NCBI GenBank assembly: GCA_023665325.1 | Contig: JAMPED010000029.1 | Span: forward strand, 1 to 19,468 | From: Acetobacter sp. | GTDB taxonomy: Bacteria; Pseudomonadota; Alphaproteobacteria; RF32; CAG-239 | Reading direction: 5' to 3' | DNA: 19,468 nucleotides | Shown here: positions 6,585 to 15,579 of the stretch, in pieces | Position numbering within the stretch: the stretch's first letter is position 1 | Layout of the letters: every line of letters starts with the position of its first letter | Position numbers and translations under genes: made by a program | The notes under the pieces: model-generated | Seen by the model: the letters and a program-made list of their open reading frames with translations, nothing else | Told to the model about the DNA's origin: nothing | Database searches by the model: none

Positions 6585-7221
6585 GGGGGAGATCCCTTGA
6601 CTCGGGCAGCAAAGCTGGCTGCCCGAGAGGGATGACGGGGGGAGGAGTGACTGCGTCACTGGTTTGTGGATTGCCACGGTTGCTGCCTTACGGCGCACCT
6701 CGCAATGACGGGGGCGGAGATCCCTTGACGAATGGCGTTGCCATTCGAGGGATGACAGTGAAAAGCGAGTATAGTTTTGTTTCTTTTAATATGTCATCGC
6801 TCTGAGCGTAGCGAAGTCAAGCGATCTCGTGAGAGTATGGATTGCCACGTCGCTAACGCTCCTCGCAATGACGGTGTGCTTGGAGTGGGAGATCCCTTGA
6901 CGAATGGCGTTGCCATTCGAGGGATGACAGAGAAAAGAGGGAGATCCCTTGACGGCTTGCGGGGCAAGCCGAGGGATGACGGGGGGAGGTGTGACTGCGT
7001 CACTGGTCTGTGGATTGGTGGCAGCGCCACGGGCATAACTTTAGCTGCGGTTTGGGGCTTGTTTTTTTATGGATTGCCACGTCGTTTCACTTCTCGCAAT
7101 GACGGGCTGCGGTGTGGAGTAGGAGATCCCTTGACTCATGGTGCCGGAGCAGGGCACCCTGAGAGGGATGACACAGAAAAGAGGGGGATCCCTTGACGGG
7201 GCTTTGCCCCGAGGGATGACA
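6585..7221. repeat. Repeat cluster 4 (thirteen elements)
   Basis: In order: A class b 6585-6636; D (TGACTGCGTCACTGGTTTG) 6647-6667; B2 6668-6711; A class c (GAATGGC/GCCATTC) 6714-6757; B1 6785-6840; B2 6838-6874; A class c 6886-6930; A class d (GGCTTGC/GCAAGCC) 6940-6980; D 6990-7015; C 7016-7050; B2 7069-7105; A class a 7119-7171, with a mismatch in the stem (CATGG); A class e (GGGGC/GCCCC) 7184-7221. Open frames across this stretch are repeat translations, not genes. Confidence 0.88.
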
Positions 7222-7320
7222 GTGAAAAGAGAGAGGGATGATAGGGGGAGATTTTTGGTTGGCGTTAGATGGTTTGGGCTGTCTGGCGCTTTAATTTTAT
7301 TTTGATGAAAGGAGAAACTT

Positions 7321-8577
7321 ATGTTTGGAAAAACAAATAGTTTAGTTAAACAATCATCGTCGAGTGGCGGTGATGGTGCGGATATTGTTTATGCGGTTAA
7401 TAATACCGGCGGTGAAATTGCCGTTGGAGATAAAATTTGGCTTAATAAACATATCTATGGGAATAACGATGGTGTTTTTGGGAGCTGGGGGGATTCGGCA
7501 ATCCAATACCCAGTTCCTTATAATATTGATAACAAATGGTATGTTAATGTTGTGACAACGCTTTATCGGTTGGATTATGATGCGGTTAAACCGGAATGGA
7601 AGTTTGTTAGGGTGGGGGCTGCTAATCATAATGATGCAAACTCGGTGTTTTTTAAGGAAGATATGGTATGGTCGGTTTTCAATAATGTTTCATATATTCT
7701 TAAAGGAAATGGGTATCAGCAAAAAATTGAGGGTATTGTTTTTGCTCCGGGGAAAGCTTATTCGCAGACCTCAAGCAAACTGACGACATATAATCAAGAA
7801 ACAGGTGAGATAGATAAAGATAATGGTTTTGCTCTATCTTATTATCGTATGGAAACGTCATTTCTTTTGGATGGAAATATTTTATTTTATAATATGGATG
7901 GATATACGTATAGTTTTTATGATGTGACGGATTATGCGGCGCCAGTTTTATTGAACACTGGGACAATAACGTCATCACTTAATTCGGTATATTCAACGGG
8001 GACTAGTGTTGGTGATTATATTGTGATGAGATCGGGGGGTGCGCGTGAGACGGTAGAAACTACTTTTTATATGTATAAAATTTTGGATGGCTATAGATTG
8101 GAGCCAGCGGATGATTTGCCTGATAGTCTGAAAGCGATGATTGGGACGAAGGCGCGGGTATCTTATAATAATAAGACAAAAATCTTGATTGTAGGGTCTT
8201 TTACGAAGATACGGTTTTATAAATTTGAGAATGGGATGTTTAATGAGTTTTTCATTGACTTTCTATCTTTGCCGCAAAATGATGGAAGATTTGCTTATTT
8301 GGCACGTTTGTCTGACGATATGTCATCGATAACGATAACCGTATATCATTCGTATCGTTTTTATGTGTATGTGTATCGGCTGAATGCTCAAGACAACAGA
8401 TGGTATGCGGAGGCGTGGAATGATGCTCATCCGCTTAGTTTGATGGGGTTTGTGAACAGTGAAGCAAATGAGGAGGGGATGTATGAGATACGGACGCTTT
8501 TGCCAGAGGTTTGTCGCTATGACGTAACTATTACCCCAACACCGGATACAATTTATTTTAATGGAGATGTAAGATGA
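7321..8577 (+). CDS. Beta-rich phage-tail-like or surface protein (first of pair)
   Basis: A 418-residue protein with AGGAG at 7310-7314, 6 bases before the ATG. It has no signal peptide or membrane segment. The N-terminus is a flexible Ser/Gly linker (KQSSSSGGDG) followed by ADIVYAVNNTGGEIAVGDKIWLNKH, a style common at the start of phage tail-fibre or virion proteins. The rest alternates short beta-strand-like segments rich in Y, F, N and G (such as NILFYNMDGYTYSFYDVTDY and SSITITVYHSYRFYVYVYRL), resembling a beta-propeller or fibre. It ends YDVTITPTPDTIYFNGDVR. The stop overlaps the next gene by 4 bases (ATGA). No head, portal, terminase or integrase genes are present. Function is unassigned; tail-like or adhesin-like is inference. 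Confidence 0.6.
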   Translation: MFGKTNSLVKQSSSSGGDGADIVYAVNNTGGEIAVGDKIWLNKHIYGNNDGVFGSWGDSAIQYPVPYNIDNKWYVNVVTTLYRLDYDAVKPEWKFVRVGAANHNDANSVFFKEDMVWSVFNNVSYILKGNGYQQKIEGIVFAPGKAYSQTSSKLTTYNQETGEIDKDNGFALSYYRMETSFLLDGNILFYNMDGYTYSFYDVTDYAAPVLLNTGTITSSLNSVYSTGTSVGDYIVMRSGGARETVETTFYMYKILDGYRLEPADDLPDSLKAMIGTKARVSYNNKTKILIVGSFTKIRFYKFENGMFNEFFIDFLSLPQNDGRFAYLARLSDDMSSITITVYHSYRFYVYVYRLNAQDNRWYAEAWNDAHPLSLMGFVNSEANEEGMYEIRTLLPEVCRYDVTITPTPDTIYFNGDVR

Positions 8578-10145
8578 CAATATATAAAGTATATAAAAAT
8601 ATGCCGTTTCAATTTAAGGCGATGAAAGATCGTTATTGGGATATGACGGTTAATAAATCTATTGATGCAGATATGGCGGAAACGATTGCGATGGAGCCAT
8701 ATGCTGGTGTTAATGGCGTGATAAACACAAATGCGGCGGCACCATTGATATTTGTGGATGGTGGACTGTTGCCAGATTATCATAAGTTTAAAGATTTTTC
8801 GGGATGTTTGATGCCTGAGGGGAAAAACTATCTGGTGAGTTCTGAAGGATATTATAATATTGTGAAGGTGGGGGAACCCCGTGTGGATTATGTAACTGGA
8901 ATAGTGAGCGGTTTTTCTGCAGTCAATTATGTTCGTTTTGGGATATGTATTGACCATCCATATTATGACTGTATTCAAAAGGCGTATTTTGATGGTGATG
9001 AGAGGGTGCAAACGATTTGGTATTCGCAAAATCGTCCACCGATTGGGATGAAAGATAAGAAATTTGGCGTGGACAGCGGTGGCTGGAAATTAGGGGCAAC
9101 GGTGTTTGAGAGTGGTATTTATTGGTTTCGGGCGATTTTTGATAATGGTACTCTTAAGCTTTATGTGTTGGCAGATGAAGCGGAGAATTATACGTTAGAT
9201 AATTTGCCGGCTATTGCTGATTGGGCTGAAGAACTCTCGTTGGAGAATGTTTATAATCCATTTATTGGCGCTAATTTTGGTTTGAGTGGTGATAGAGCGG
9301 AATATTGGGGCGGCAAGATGTATCTTTCTGGTGGATTGGTTATGTTTGAAAACAATGAAATCCGTTGGCAGGCAAAAGAAAATCTACCTAAGATTTATCC
9401 GGGATTATTAGCCAGAAATCAACCTTTAGAAGAGGAAGATACGGTTTGTCATCTTTTTTATTATGATGATAAGTTTTGTGCGGATGTTGCTGAGGCTAAA
9501 GCAGGATATCGTTGGTGCGGAGAATTTAATGTGCCAGCACAGCGGGTGGGGCAAGTGTTTACACAAAGCTTTACTGTTGTGAATGATCCGGTATTTTCTT
9601 ATCCATATATGTCATCTTTTTATCATACCAGATATTTAATTAGTTCAAAAGCGATGCCGCAGGGACAATATTTTCCGGTGAATATAAAAGTGGTGTCCAG
9701 AGTTGTGAAAAAATATAAAAGTGGAATGCAGTATATTTTCTGTGATGAGTCAGAAAATAATCGTGGGTTTGGTGTTAATGGTGATTCTTGGGCTTTAACG
9801 ACGACATATGATGTGAGAGGTGTGGCTGCTACGGATAATTCTATTTATTGGGTGCAGGTTATTCAGATGGCTAACGAAGGGACGAAGTTGTATTATCTGG
9901 AGGATAATGATGAGACTTATACCTTTGATACTTTGCCAGAGCTGTCTGAGTGGTCATTGGGGGTTTCTGCTGATGATATAATATTTGACCCGACAGGGCA
10001 GAAATTACGTATTGGTAATGGTTATAAATATACAGACAAGTATTGGGCGGGGCGTATTGACCTTGTGAATACTTGTGTTTACCATAGTATTTCTAATGCG
10101 GGGACGGATGTAACGTGGGTACGTTATTGGTCGCCGTTTAGTTAA
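8574..10145 (+). CDS. Lectin-like protein with duplicated module (second of pair)
   Basis: A 523-residue protein translated from an ATGA overlap with the upstream gene. No signal peptide is seen. It contains two related modules resembling concanavalin A/LamG-type jelly rolls. Module 1 (about 181-265) has GIYWFRAIFDNGTLKLYVL, ENYTLDNLP, then AEYWGGKMYLSGG. Module 2 (about 423-516) has SIYWVQVIQ with TKLYYL, ETYTFDTLP, then DKYWAGRIDLVNT. The segment order is kept, so the C-terminal half arose by internal duplication. Such modules bind carbohydrate in phage fibres and secreted proteins; no catalytic residues are evident. With its partner it may form a fibre or a tail-like appendage tip. The next gene is convergent, 34 bases away, with no clear terminator between. 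Confidence 0.6.
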   Translation: MTIYKVYKNMPFQFKAMKDRYWDMTVNKSIDADMAETIAMEPYAGVNGVINTNAAAPLIFVDGGLLPDYHKFKDFSGCLMPEGKNYLVSSEGYYNIVKVGEPRVDYVTGIVSGFSAVNYVRFGICIDHPYYDCIQKAYFDGDERVQTIWYSQNRPPIGMKDKKFGVDSGGWKLGATVFESGIYWFRAIFDNGTLKLYVLADEAENYTLDNLPAIADWAEELSLENVYNPFIGANFGLSGDRAEYWGGKMYLSGGLVMFENNEIRWQAKENLPKIYPGLLARNQPLEEEDTVCHLFYYDDKFCADVAEAKAGYRWCGEFNVPAQRVGQVFTQSFTVVNDPVFSYPYMSSFYHTRYLISSKAMPQGQYFPVNIKVVSRVVKKYKSGMQYIFCDESENNRGFGVNGDSWALTTTYDVRGVAATDNSIYWVQVIQMANEGTKLYYLEDNDETYTFDTLPELSEWSLGVSADDIIFDPTGQKLRIGNGYKYTDKYWAGRIDLVNTCVYHSISNAGTDVTWVRYWSPFS

Positions 10146-10179
10146 TATGACTATAAAGGGCTACGGTTTGGTGGCTCGG

Positions 10180-11895
10180 TTAGAACAAACCCGTGATAAT
10201 GCCGTCGGAGGTGACATCAATATCTTCGGCGGCAGGGTGTTTGGGGAGCCCTGGCATAGTGTTTATTGCTCCGGAGATAGCGACGATGAAGCCAGCTCCG
10301 GCGGATAGTCGGACTTCGGTTATTGGGAAATTATAGCCGCTGGGGGCGCCTAATAGCTTTTTATCGTGTGAGATAGAGTTTTGCGTTTTGGCAATGCAAA
10401 CAGGTAGATTGCCATAACCCCACGCGGTAAACTTGGCGATATCGCGTTTGACATTATGCGGTAGGCTAATGCTGGCGGCATTATAGATTTCTTTGGCGAT
10501 GGTTTCGATTTTTTCCTTCAGCGACAGGGTATCGGGGTAGAGCAGAGATGGTTTGTTGATTGCTCTTAAGCGGTGGCGTAGGGCTAACGCTTCCTCGCAA
10601 TGGCGGTTTTGAGGGGAGGATACTGCTGATAGGACGGCTTGGGCGAGGGGGAGACAACCGGCGCCACCTTTTTCCCATCCCTCAGAGATGATGGCGGTTG
10701 TTCCCTCTTTTTTGCACAGTTCTTTAATGTGTTCGAGCTCTGTTGGCGTATCTGTGCTGAAGCGGTTAAGCGCGATGATTGGCGTGTAACCGAATTTTTT
10801 TATATTATTGATATGGGTTTTTAAGTTGCTGAAACCGGCATCAATTGCGGAGAGGTTTTCGGTGCTTAAATTTTCTTTAACGACGCCACCGTGCATTTTG
10901 AGCGCGCGGGCGGTGGCGACGAGTACGATAACATTTGGAAATAAACCAGATTTGCGCGCAAAGATATCAAAAAATTTTTCTGCTCCTAAATCGGCGCCGA
11001 ATCCGGCTTCGGTAACGACATAATCCGCTAGACTGAGAGCGGTTTGGGCGGCGATGACGGAGCTGGTGCCGTGGGCAATGTTGGCGAATGGTCCGCCGTG
11101 AACAAAGGCGGGGGTGTGTTCTAAGGTTTGCACCAAATTGGGTAATATGGCATCTTTTAATATGGCGGTCATTGCACCGTTTGCTTTTAGGTCTTTGGCG
11201 CGAATCGGGGCGCCGGATTTATTTTCGCCAACAACAATTTCTCCTAATCTTGTTTTTAAATCTGCTAAATCTTTGGAAAGGCATAAAATTGCCATTACTT
11301 CTGATGCGACCGAAATATTAAAATTATCTGTTCGGCGTTTGCCATTGGCATTACCGCCTAAGCCTATTCTTATTTCTCTTAGGGCGCGGTCATTTAAATC
11401 TAGACAACGTTTGAAAAATATTTTTTGGAACTGTAGCTCGTTGCCGTGTGTGATGTGGTTATCTATCATTGCGGCGAGGAGATTATTTGCTGCAGTGATG
11501 GCGTGGATATCTCCCGTGAAGTTTAAGTTTATTTCATCCATTGGGATAATTTGCGACCAGCCGCCGCCGGTGGCGCCGCCTTTGATGCCGAAGCACGGAC
11601 CGAGGGAGGGTTCACGCAACGATAGGGCGGTTTTTTTGCCGAGTTTTCTTAAGGCGTCTGCTAAGCCGATGGAAACGGTGGACTTGCCTTCGCCTGCGGC
11701 AGTGGGGGTGAGGGCAGTGACAAGGATGAGGATGTTTTGACGGGATAGGGGGAGGTTGGTTAGAGTTTGGCGGGAGATTTTGGCTTTATATTTACCATAG
11801 AGCTCGAGGTCGTCAGCCGATAAGCCTAATTTAGCGGCGACGTTGCAGATATTATCAGGGGTGGTTTGGTTGGAGATTTCGATATCAGATAACAT
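10180..11895 (-). CDS. fhs: Formate-tetrahydrofolate ligase with in-frame repeat insertion
   Basis: Fhs makes 10-formyl-tetrahydrofolate from formate, ATP and tetrahydrofolate in the cytoplasm, feeding purine and initiator formyl-Met synthesis. Landmarks: P-loop PTAAGEGKST (64-73), EPSLGPCFGIKGGATGGG, NLNFTGDIHAITAANNLL, and near the C-terminus VCIAKTQNSIS and GAPSGYNFPI. It has 571 residues, about 15 more than the usual 556. The excess lies at about residues 430-450 (10546-10608), where the peptide NRHCEEALALRHRLRAINKP interrupts an alignable region between LAQAVLSAV and LLYPDTLSLKEKIETIAKEIY; its DNA matches the B2 intergenic repeat. The frame stays open and all visible catalytic motifs remain, so the enzyme may still work. 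AAGGAG precedes the ATG. It follows the thioredoxin-like gene by 16 bases. Confidence 0.95.
   Translation of the reverse strand: MLSDIEISNQTTPDNICNVAAKLGLSADDLELYGKYKAKISRQTLTNLPLSRQNILILVTALTPTAAGEGKSTVSIGLADALRKLGKKTALSLREPSLGPCFGIKGGATGGGWSQIIPMDEINLNFTGDIHAITAANNLLAAMIDNHITHGNELQFQKIFFKRCLDLNDRALREIRIGLGGNANGKRRTDNFNISVASEVMAILCLSKDLADLKTRLGEIVVGENKSGAPIRAKDLKANGAMTAILKDAILPNLVQTLEHTPAFVHGGPFANIAHGTSSVIAAQTALSLADYVVTEAGFGADLGAEKFFDIFARKSGLFPNVIVLVATARALKMHGGVVKENLSTENLSAIDAGFSNLKTHINNIKKFGYTPIIALNRFSTDTPTELEHIKELCKKEGTTAIISEGWEKGGAGCLPLAQAVLSAVSSPQNRHCEEALALRHRLRAINKPSLLYPDTLSLKEKIETIAKEIYNAASISLPHNVKRDIAKFTAWGYGNLPVCIAKTQNSISHDKKLLGAPSGYNFPITEVRLSAGAGFIVAISGAINTMPGLPKHPAAEDIDVTSDGIITGLF
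10546..10608. repeat. B2-type repeat inside fhs
   Basis: On the + strand this reads GATTGCTCTTAAGCGG, then TGGCGTAGGGCTAACGC, then TTCCTCGCAATGGCGG. It matches the intergenic B2 element, which begins GGATTGCC, has GCTAACGCTCCTCGC in the middle and ends AATGACGG. It has the same + strand orientation as the intergenic copies although the host gene is on the - strand. It differs by several substitutions, so it is an older insertion. Confidence 0.75.
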
Positions 11896-11911
11896 TGCGG
11901 CTCCTTTTATA

Positions 11912-12283
11912 TTATTTAAATTCTTCTAAGGCTTGTTCAAATTGGGTGGGGCTGGTTTGATTATTCCATCCCATTACATAGTTATTTCCTATGCATATCA
12001 AAGGGAGGGTTAGCTCTTGATTGGGGATGTTAAATTTTGCGACACATTGTTTATAGAGTTCTAGATTATGGTGATGTTTCATATCTGTTATGGGGATGTT
12101 GAGCTCTTTATGGCGGGTTTCGAGATATACAAATGCATCTTTGCAAGAGCTGCAAAGTGAGTGAGCGAAAAAGTAAATTTTATCATTTTTTAGTTCGGTT
12201 TCTGGGTTTTGGGCAAGGTTGGGGATGTCTTTGGCATAGGTGGGGGTGGCGATGAGCATTAGCGCAAAAAGTAGGTGTTTCAT
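11912..12283 (-). CDS. Periplasmic thioredoxin-like protein
   Basis: A 123-residue protein with a typical Sec signal peptide (MKHLLFALMLIATPTYA, cleavage likely after TYA), so the mature protein is exported. The mature part has a beta strand (KIYFFAHS) leading into CSSC, the CxxC redox motif at the start of a helix (residues about 44-47), and ends in a strand with cis-proline-like context (LTLPLICIGNNYVMGW), the glutaredoxin/thioredoxin layout. AAGGA lies just upstream of the ATG. It is promoter-proximal to fhs, 16 bases apart, though no functional link between a periplasmic redox protein and folate metabolism is obvious. Redox partner unknown; a glutaredoxin-like or thiol-disulfide role is inference. 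Confidence 0.72.
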   Translation of the reverse strand: MKHLLFALMLIATPTYAKDIPNLAQNPETELKNDKIYFFAHSLCSSCKDAFVYLETRHKELNIPITDMKHHHNLELYKQCVAKFNIPNQELTLPLICIGNNYVMGWNNQTSPTQFEQALEEFK

Positions 12284-12307
12284 TGGATTTCCTTTCTGTT
12301 TTGGGGT

Positions 12308-12335
12308 AGTATAGGCGTTGTGCTAGAAAATGCAA
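12308..12335 (-). promoter_or_regulatory. Promoter of the thioredoxin-like/fhs operon
   Basis: On the - strand, TTGCAT (12335-12330) is followed after 16 bases by TATACT (12313-12308), a 5 of 6 match to the -10 consensus. Transcription would start near 12301, about 18 bases before the ATG at 12283. Confidence 0.5.
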
Positions 12336-12354
12336 GTGGTGGCATTGGGGTTGT

Positions 12355-12640
12355 GGATTGGTGGCGGCGGGTGGCAGCGCCACGGGCAACGGTGCTAGCA
12401 GCACGTGCAACGATGGGGCTGCGGTGTGGAGCGGGAGATCCCTTGACTCAGGGTGCCGGAGCAGGGCACCCTGAGAGGGATGACGGAAGGGGATGGATTG
12501 TTTTCCCCCTCACCTGTCCTTCTTGCTCCGAGGGGGGAGGGACTTTTGGAGAGGGAGATCCCTTGACGGGGCGTTGCCCCGAGGGATGACGGAGAAAAGT
12601 CGAGGGATGACAGAGAAACGACAGAGGGATGACAGGAGGT
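12355..12640. repeat. Repeat cluster 5 (C, A, E, A, tandem half-elements)
   Basis: C element at 12358-12425 with GTGGCAGCGCCAC and GTGCTAGCAGCACG. A class a at 12433-12484. E at 12503-12543 (CCCCCTCACCTGTCC and GGGGGGAGGGAC). A class e (GGGGC/GCCCC) at 12556-12591. Then short A tails GAGGGATGAC repeated at about 12602 and 12624. No gene is credible here. Confidence 0.85.
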
Positions 12641-12702
12641 GGAAAATATTTTTTGTGGGTGTTCAGATTATGTTAACTAAATGTGTTTTATGGTGTGGGT
12701 AA

Positions 12703-13824
<1,122 letters not shown>

Positions 13825-13849
13825 GTTAAGGTACTGTCCTGAGGGGGTT

Positions 13850-14300
13850 ACGCTTGGGGCGGGAGAACCCTTGACGAATGGCGTTGCCATTCGAGGGATG
13901 ACACAGAAAGAAGAGAGTATGGATTTGTTTCTTTTAATATGTCATCGCTCTGAACGAAGTGAAGTCAAGCGATCTCGTGAGAGTATAGATTACCACGTCG
14001 CTAACGCTCCTCGCAATGACGAGGTAAGGGACGCTTGAAGAGGGGGATCCCTTGACGGCTTGCGGGCAAGCCGAGGGATGACACAGAAAAGAGAGTATGG
14101 ATTTGTTTCTTTTAATATGTCATCGCTCTGAACGAAGTGAAGTCAAGCGATCTCGTGAGAGTATGGTGGGGTATTTATGGATTGCCACGTCGCTAACGCT
14201 CCTCGCAATGACGGTGGCAGCGCCACCTGCAACGAGTAGGGCTGCGGTGTGAAGAGGGAGATCCCTTGACGAATGGCGTTGCCATTCGAGGGATGACACA
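13850..14300. repeat. Repeat cluster 6 (A, B1, B2, A, B1, B2, C, A)
   Basis: A class c at 13861-13902 (with GAGAACCC in place of GAGATCCC); B1 at 13935-13986; B2 at 13988-14021; A class d at 14042-14082; B1 at 14112-14165; B2 at 14178-14213; C at 14214-14245; A class c at 14257-14297. The A-B1-B2 arrangement occurs twice in a row (13861-14021 and 14042-14213), a segmental duplication of about 170 bases. No gene is credible in 13825-14442. Confidence 0.87.
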
Positions 14301-14442
14301 GAAAGAAGAGAGAGGGATGGCAGTGCGGGGCGTACGGGCGATGATGGGGGATGGTAGAGAAAAAATAAAGATGTTATTATTATGTTGATTTTGTTGAACG
14401 ATTAAAAAATAAGAAGTAATAAAAAACTATACGGAGAATAAA

Positions 14443-15579
14443 TTGAAACAGCAAAACGGACTGTTGGATAAACGAAAAAAGAAAAAATATCAGCGGGGGG
14501 AGAAGTCTTTACCGTTGCAAGATAAGGTGACCTCAATTGCGCAGAGTAATTATGCGGCGATTGATTTGGGCACAAATTCTTGTCGCTTGGTTGTGGCAAC
14601 ACCGACGACAACGTCGTTTCGTGTGGTGGAGACTTTTTCAAAAGTGGTGCGTTTGGGTGAAGGGATTATTAACGATAATCAATTGTCTCCACAGGCAATG
14701 CGGCGGACGATTCACGCTCTTAAAGTTTGTCGTGGCGTAATTAACGAATATTCACCAATTACAGGATCACGCTTTGTGGCGACGGCGGCTTGTCGGCGGG
14801 CAAAAAATGTGGCGCAATTTGTTGAGATGGCAAAGCGTGAAGCAGGAATTGAGTTGGAGATTATTTCCCCTAAAGAAGAAGCGCGTCTTTCAGTGGTGGG
14901 ATGTTTGCCGCTTTTGAATCGTAACATTAAGCGGGTTCTTGTGTTTGATATTGGCGGAGGATCTACCCAGATTTCTTTGGCGCGGGTGACGGATTTGGGG
15001 AAAACTTTTATTGAAGGATTTGTTTCGTTGCCATATGGTGTGGTGACGGTGTCGGAGGCCTTTGCGGGGCACGAGATGAGTACGATGGAATATTCTACGG
15101 TGGTGGATCGTACACAAAATATTTTAGCGGAATTTGAAGAGAAACATCATATCAATGAGGCGATTGCTAACCAAGAGATTCAAGTTATTGGGACATCGGG
15201 GACGGTGACGGTGATTGGGGCGGTGCATCTTAAGCTACCGCGGTATAATCGTTCGGCGGTTGATGGAATCGCTATTTCAGCACCGGATGTGGCGGCAACG
15301 GTTAATAAAATCAAGACGATGGGCGCTGATGGGCGCTGTAAGCATCCTTGTATTGGTCAGTCTAAATCTGATTTGACATTGGCGGGATGTGCTATTATTG
15401 AGGCATTGACGACGTTTTGGCCAATTTCGGAGATTACGGTGGCGGATCGTGGTATTCGCGAAGGAATTTTGCTTGATTTGATGCATTCGAAGAAAAATGA
15501 ATTTGTTAAAAAACGTAACGGACGTTTTCCGTTTGACAGGAGAGGTAGAAATGGACGGTCTAAAAAACACAAAGCATAA
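14443..15579 (+). CDS. Ppx/GppA-family phosphatase, first copy
   Basis: A 378-residue member of the Ppx/GppA family, which hydrolyses polyphosphate or converts pppGpp to ppGpp in the cytoplasm. The start is TTG at 14443, supported by ACGGAG at 14431-14436 with a 6-base spacer. After a lysine-rich extension (residues 1-30) come the ASKHA-fold motifs: AIDLGTNSCRL (39-49), EEARL with the expected catalytic Glu (145-149), FDIGGGSTQIS (168-178), GTSGTVT (250-256), and ADRGIREGILLDLM near the end. The HD domain found in long Ppx enzymes is absent, as in short alphaproteobacterial forms. The C-terminal tail is basic (RRGRNGRSKKHKA). It overlaps the second copy by 29 bases. Which substrate is used cannot be told from sequence. 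Confidence 0.88.
   Translation: MKQQNGLLDKRKKKKYQRGEKSLPLQDKVTSIAQSNYAAIDLGTNSCRLVVATPTTTSFRVVETFSKVVRLGEGIINDNQLSPQAMRRTIHALKVCRGVINEYSPITGSRFVATAACRRAKNVAQFVEMAKREAGIELEIISPKEEARLSVVGCLPLLNRNIKRVLVFDIGGGSTQISLARVTDLGKTFIEGFVSLPYGVVTVSEAFAGHEMSTMEYSTVVDRTQNILAEFEEKHHINEAIANQEIQVIGTSGTVTVIGAVHLKLPRYNRSAVDGIAISAPDVAATVNKIKTMGADGRCKHPCIGQSKSDLTLAGCAIIEALTTFWPISEITVADRGIREGILLDLMHSKKNEFVKKRNGRFPFDRRGRNGRSKKHKA

Noticed and set aside
6560..7196. Two + strand reading frames and a - strand one across repeat cluster 4
   Set aside because: They consist of repeat units A, B1, B2, C and D read in frame; the peptide phrases recur at other clusters, and no start signal fits.
6585..7221. CRISPR array
   Set aside because: Repeats are frequent but of several families, unevenly spaced and with palindromic apices that differ; there are no regular unique spacers and no cas genes.
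7321..10145. Prophage
   Set aside because: Only two fibre-like genes are present; no integrase, terminase, portal, capsid or lysis genes and no attachment repeats were seen.
10672..10690. Reverse-oriented A repeat (CCCATCCCTC) in fhs
   Set aside because: The match is only a few bases and encodes conserved fhs residues (SEGWEKGG), so it is ordinary coding sequence.
12275..12589. 104-codon + strand reading frame upstream of ccrM
   Set aside because: Almost all of it is C, A and E repeat sequence, and it overlaps the divergent promoter of the thioredoxin-like gene.
12671..12690. CtrA binding site upstream of ccrM (TTAACTAAATG)
   Set aside because: Only a half-site is present; the second TTAA at the expected 7-base spacing is missing, so it is not reported as a feature.
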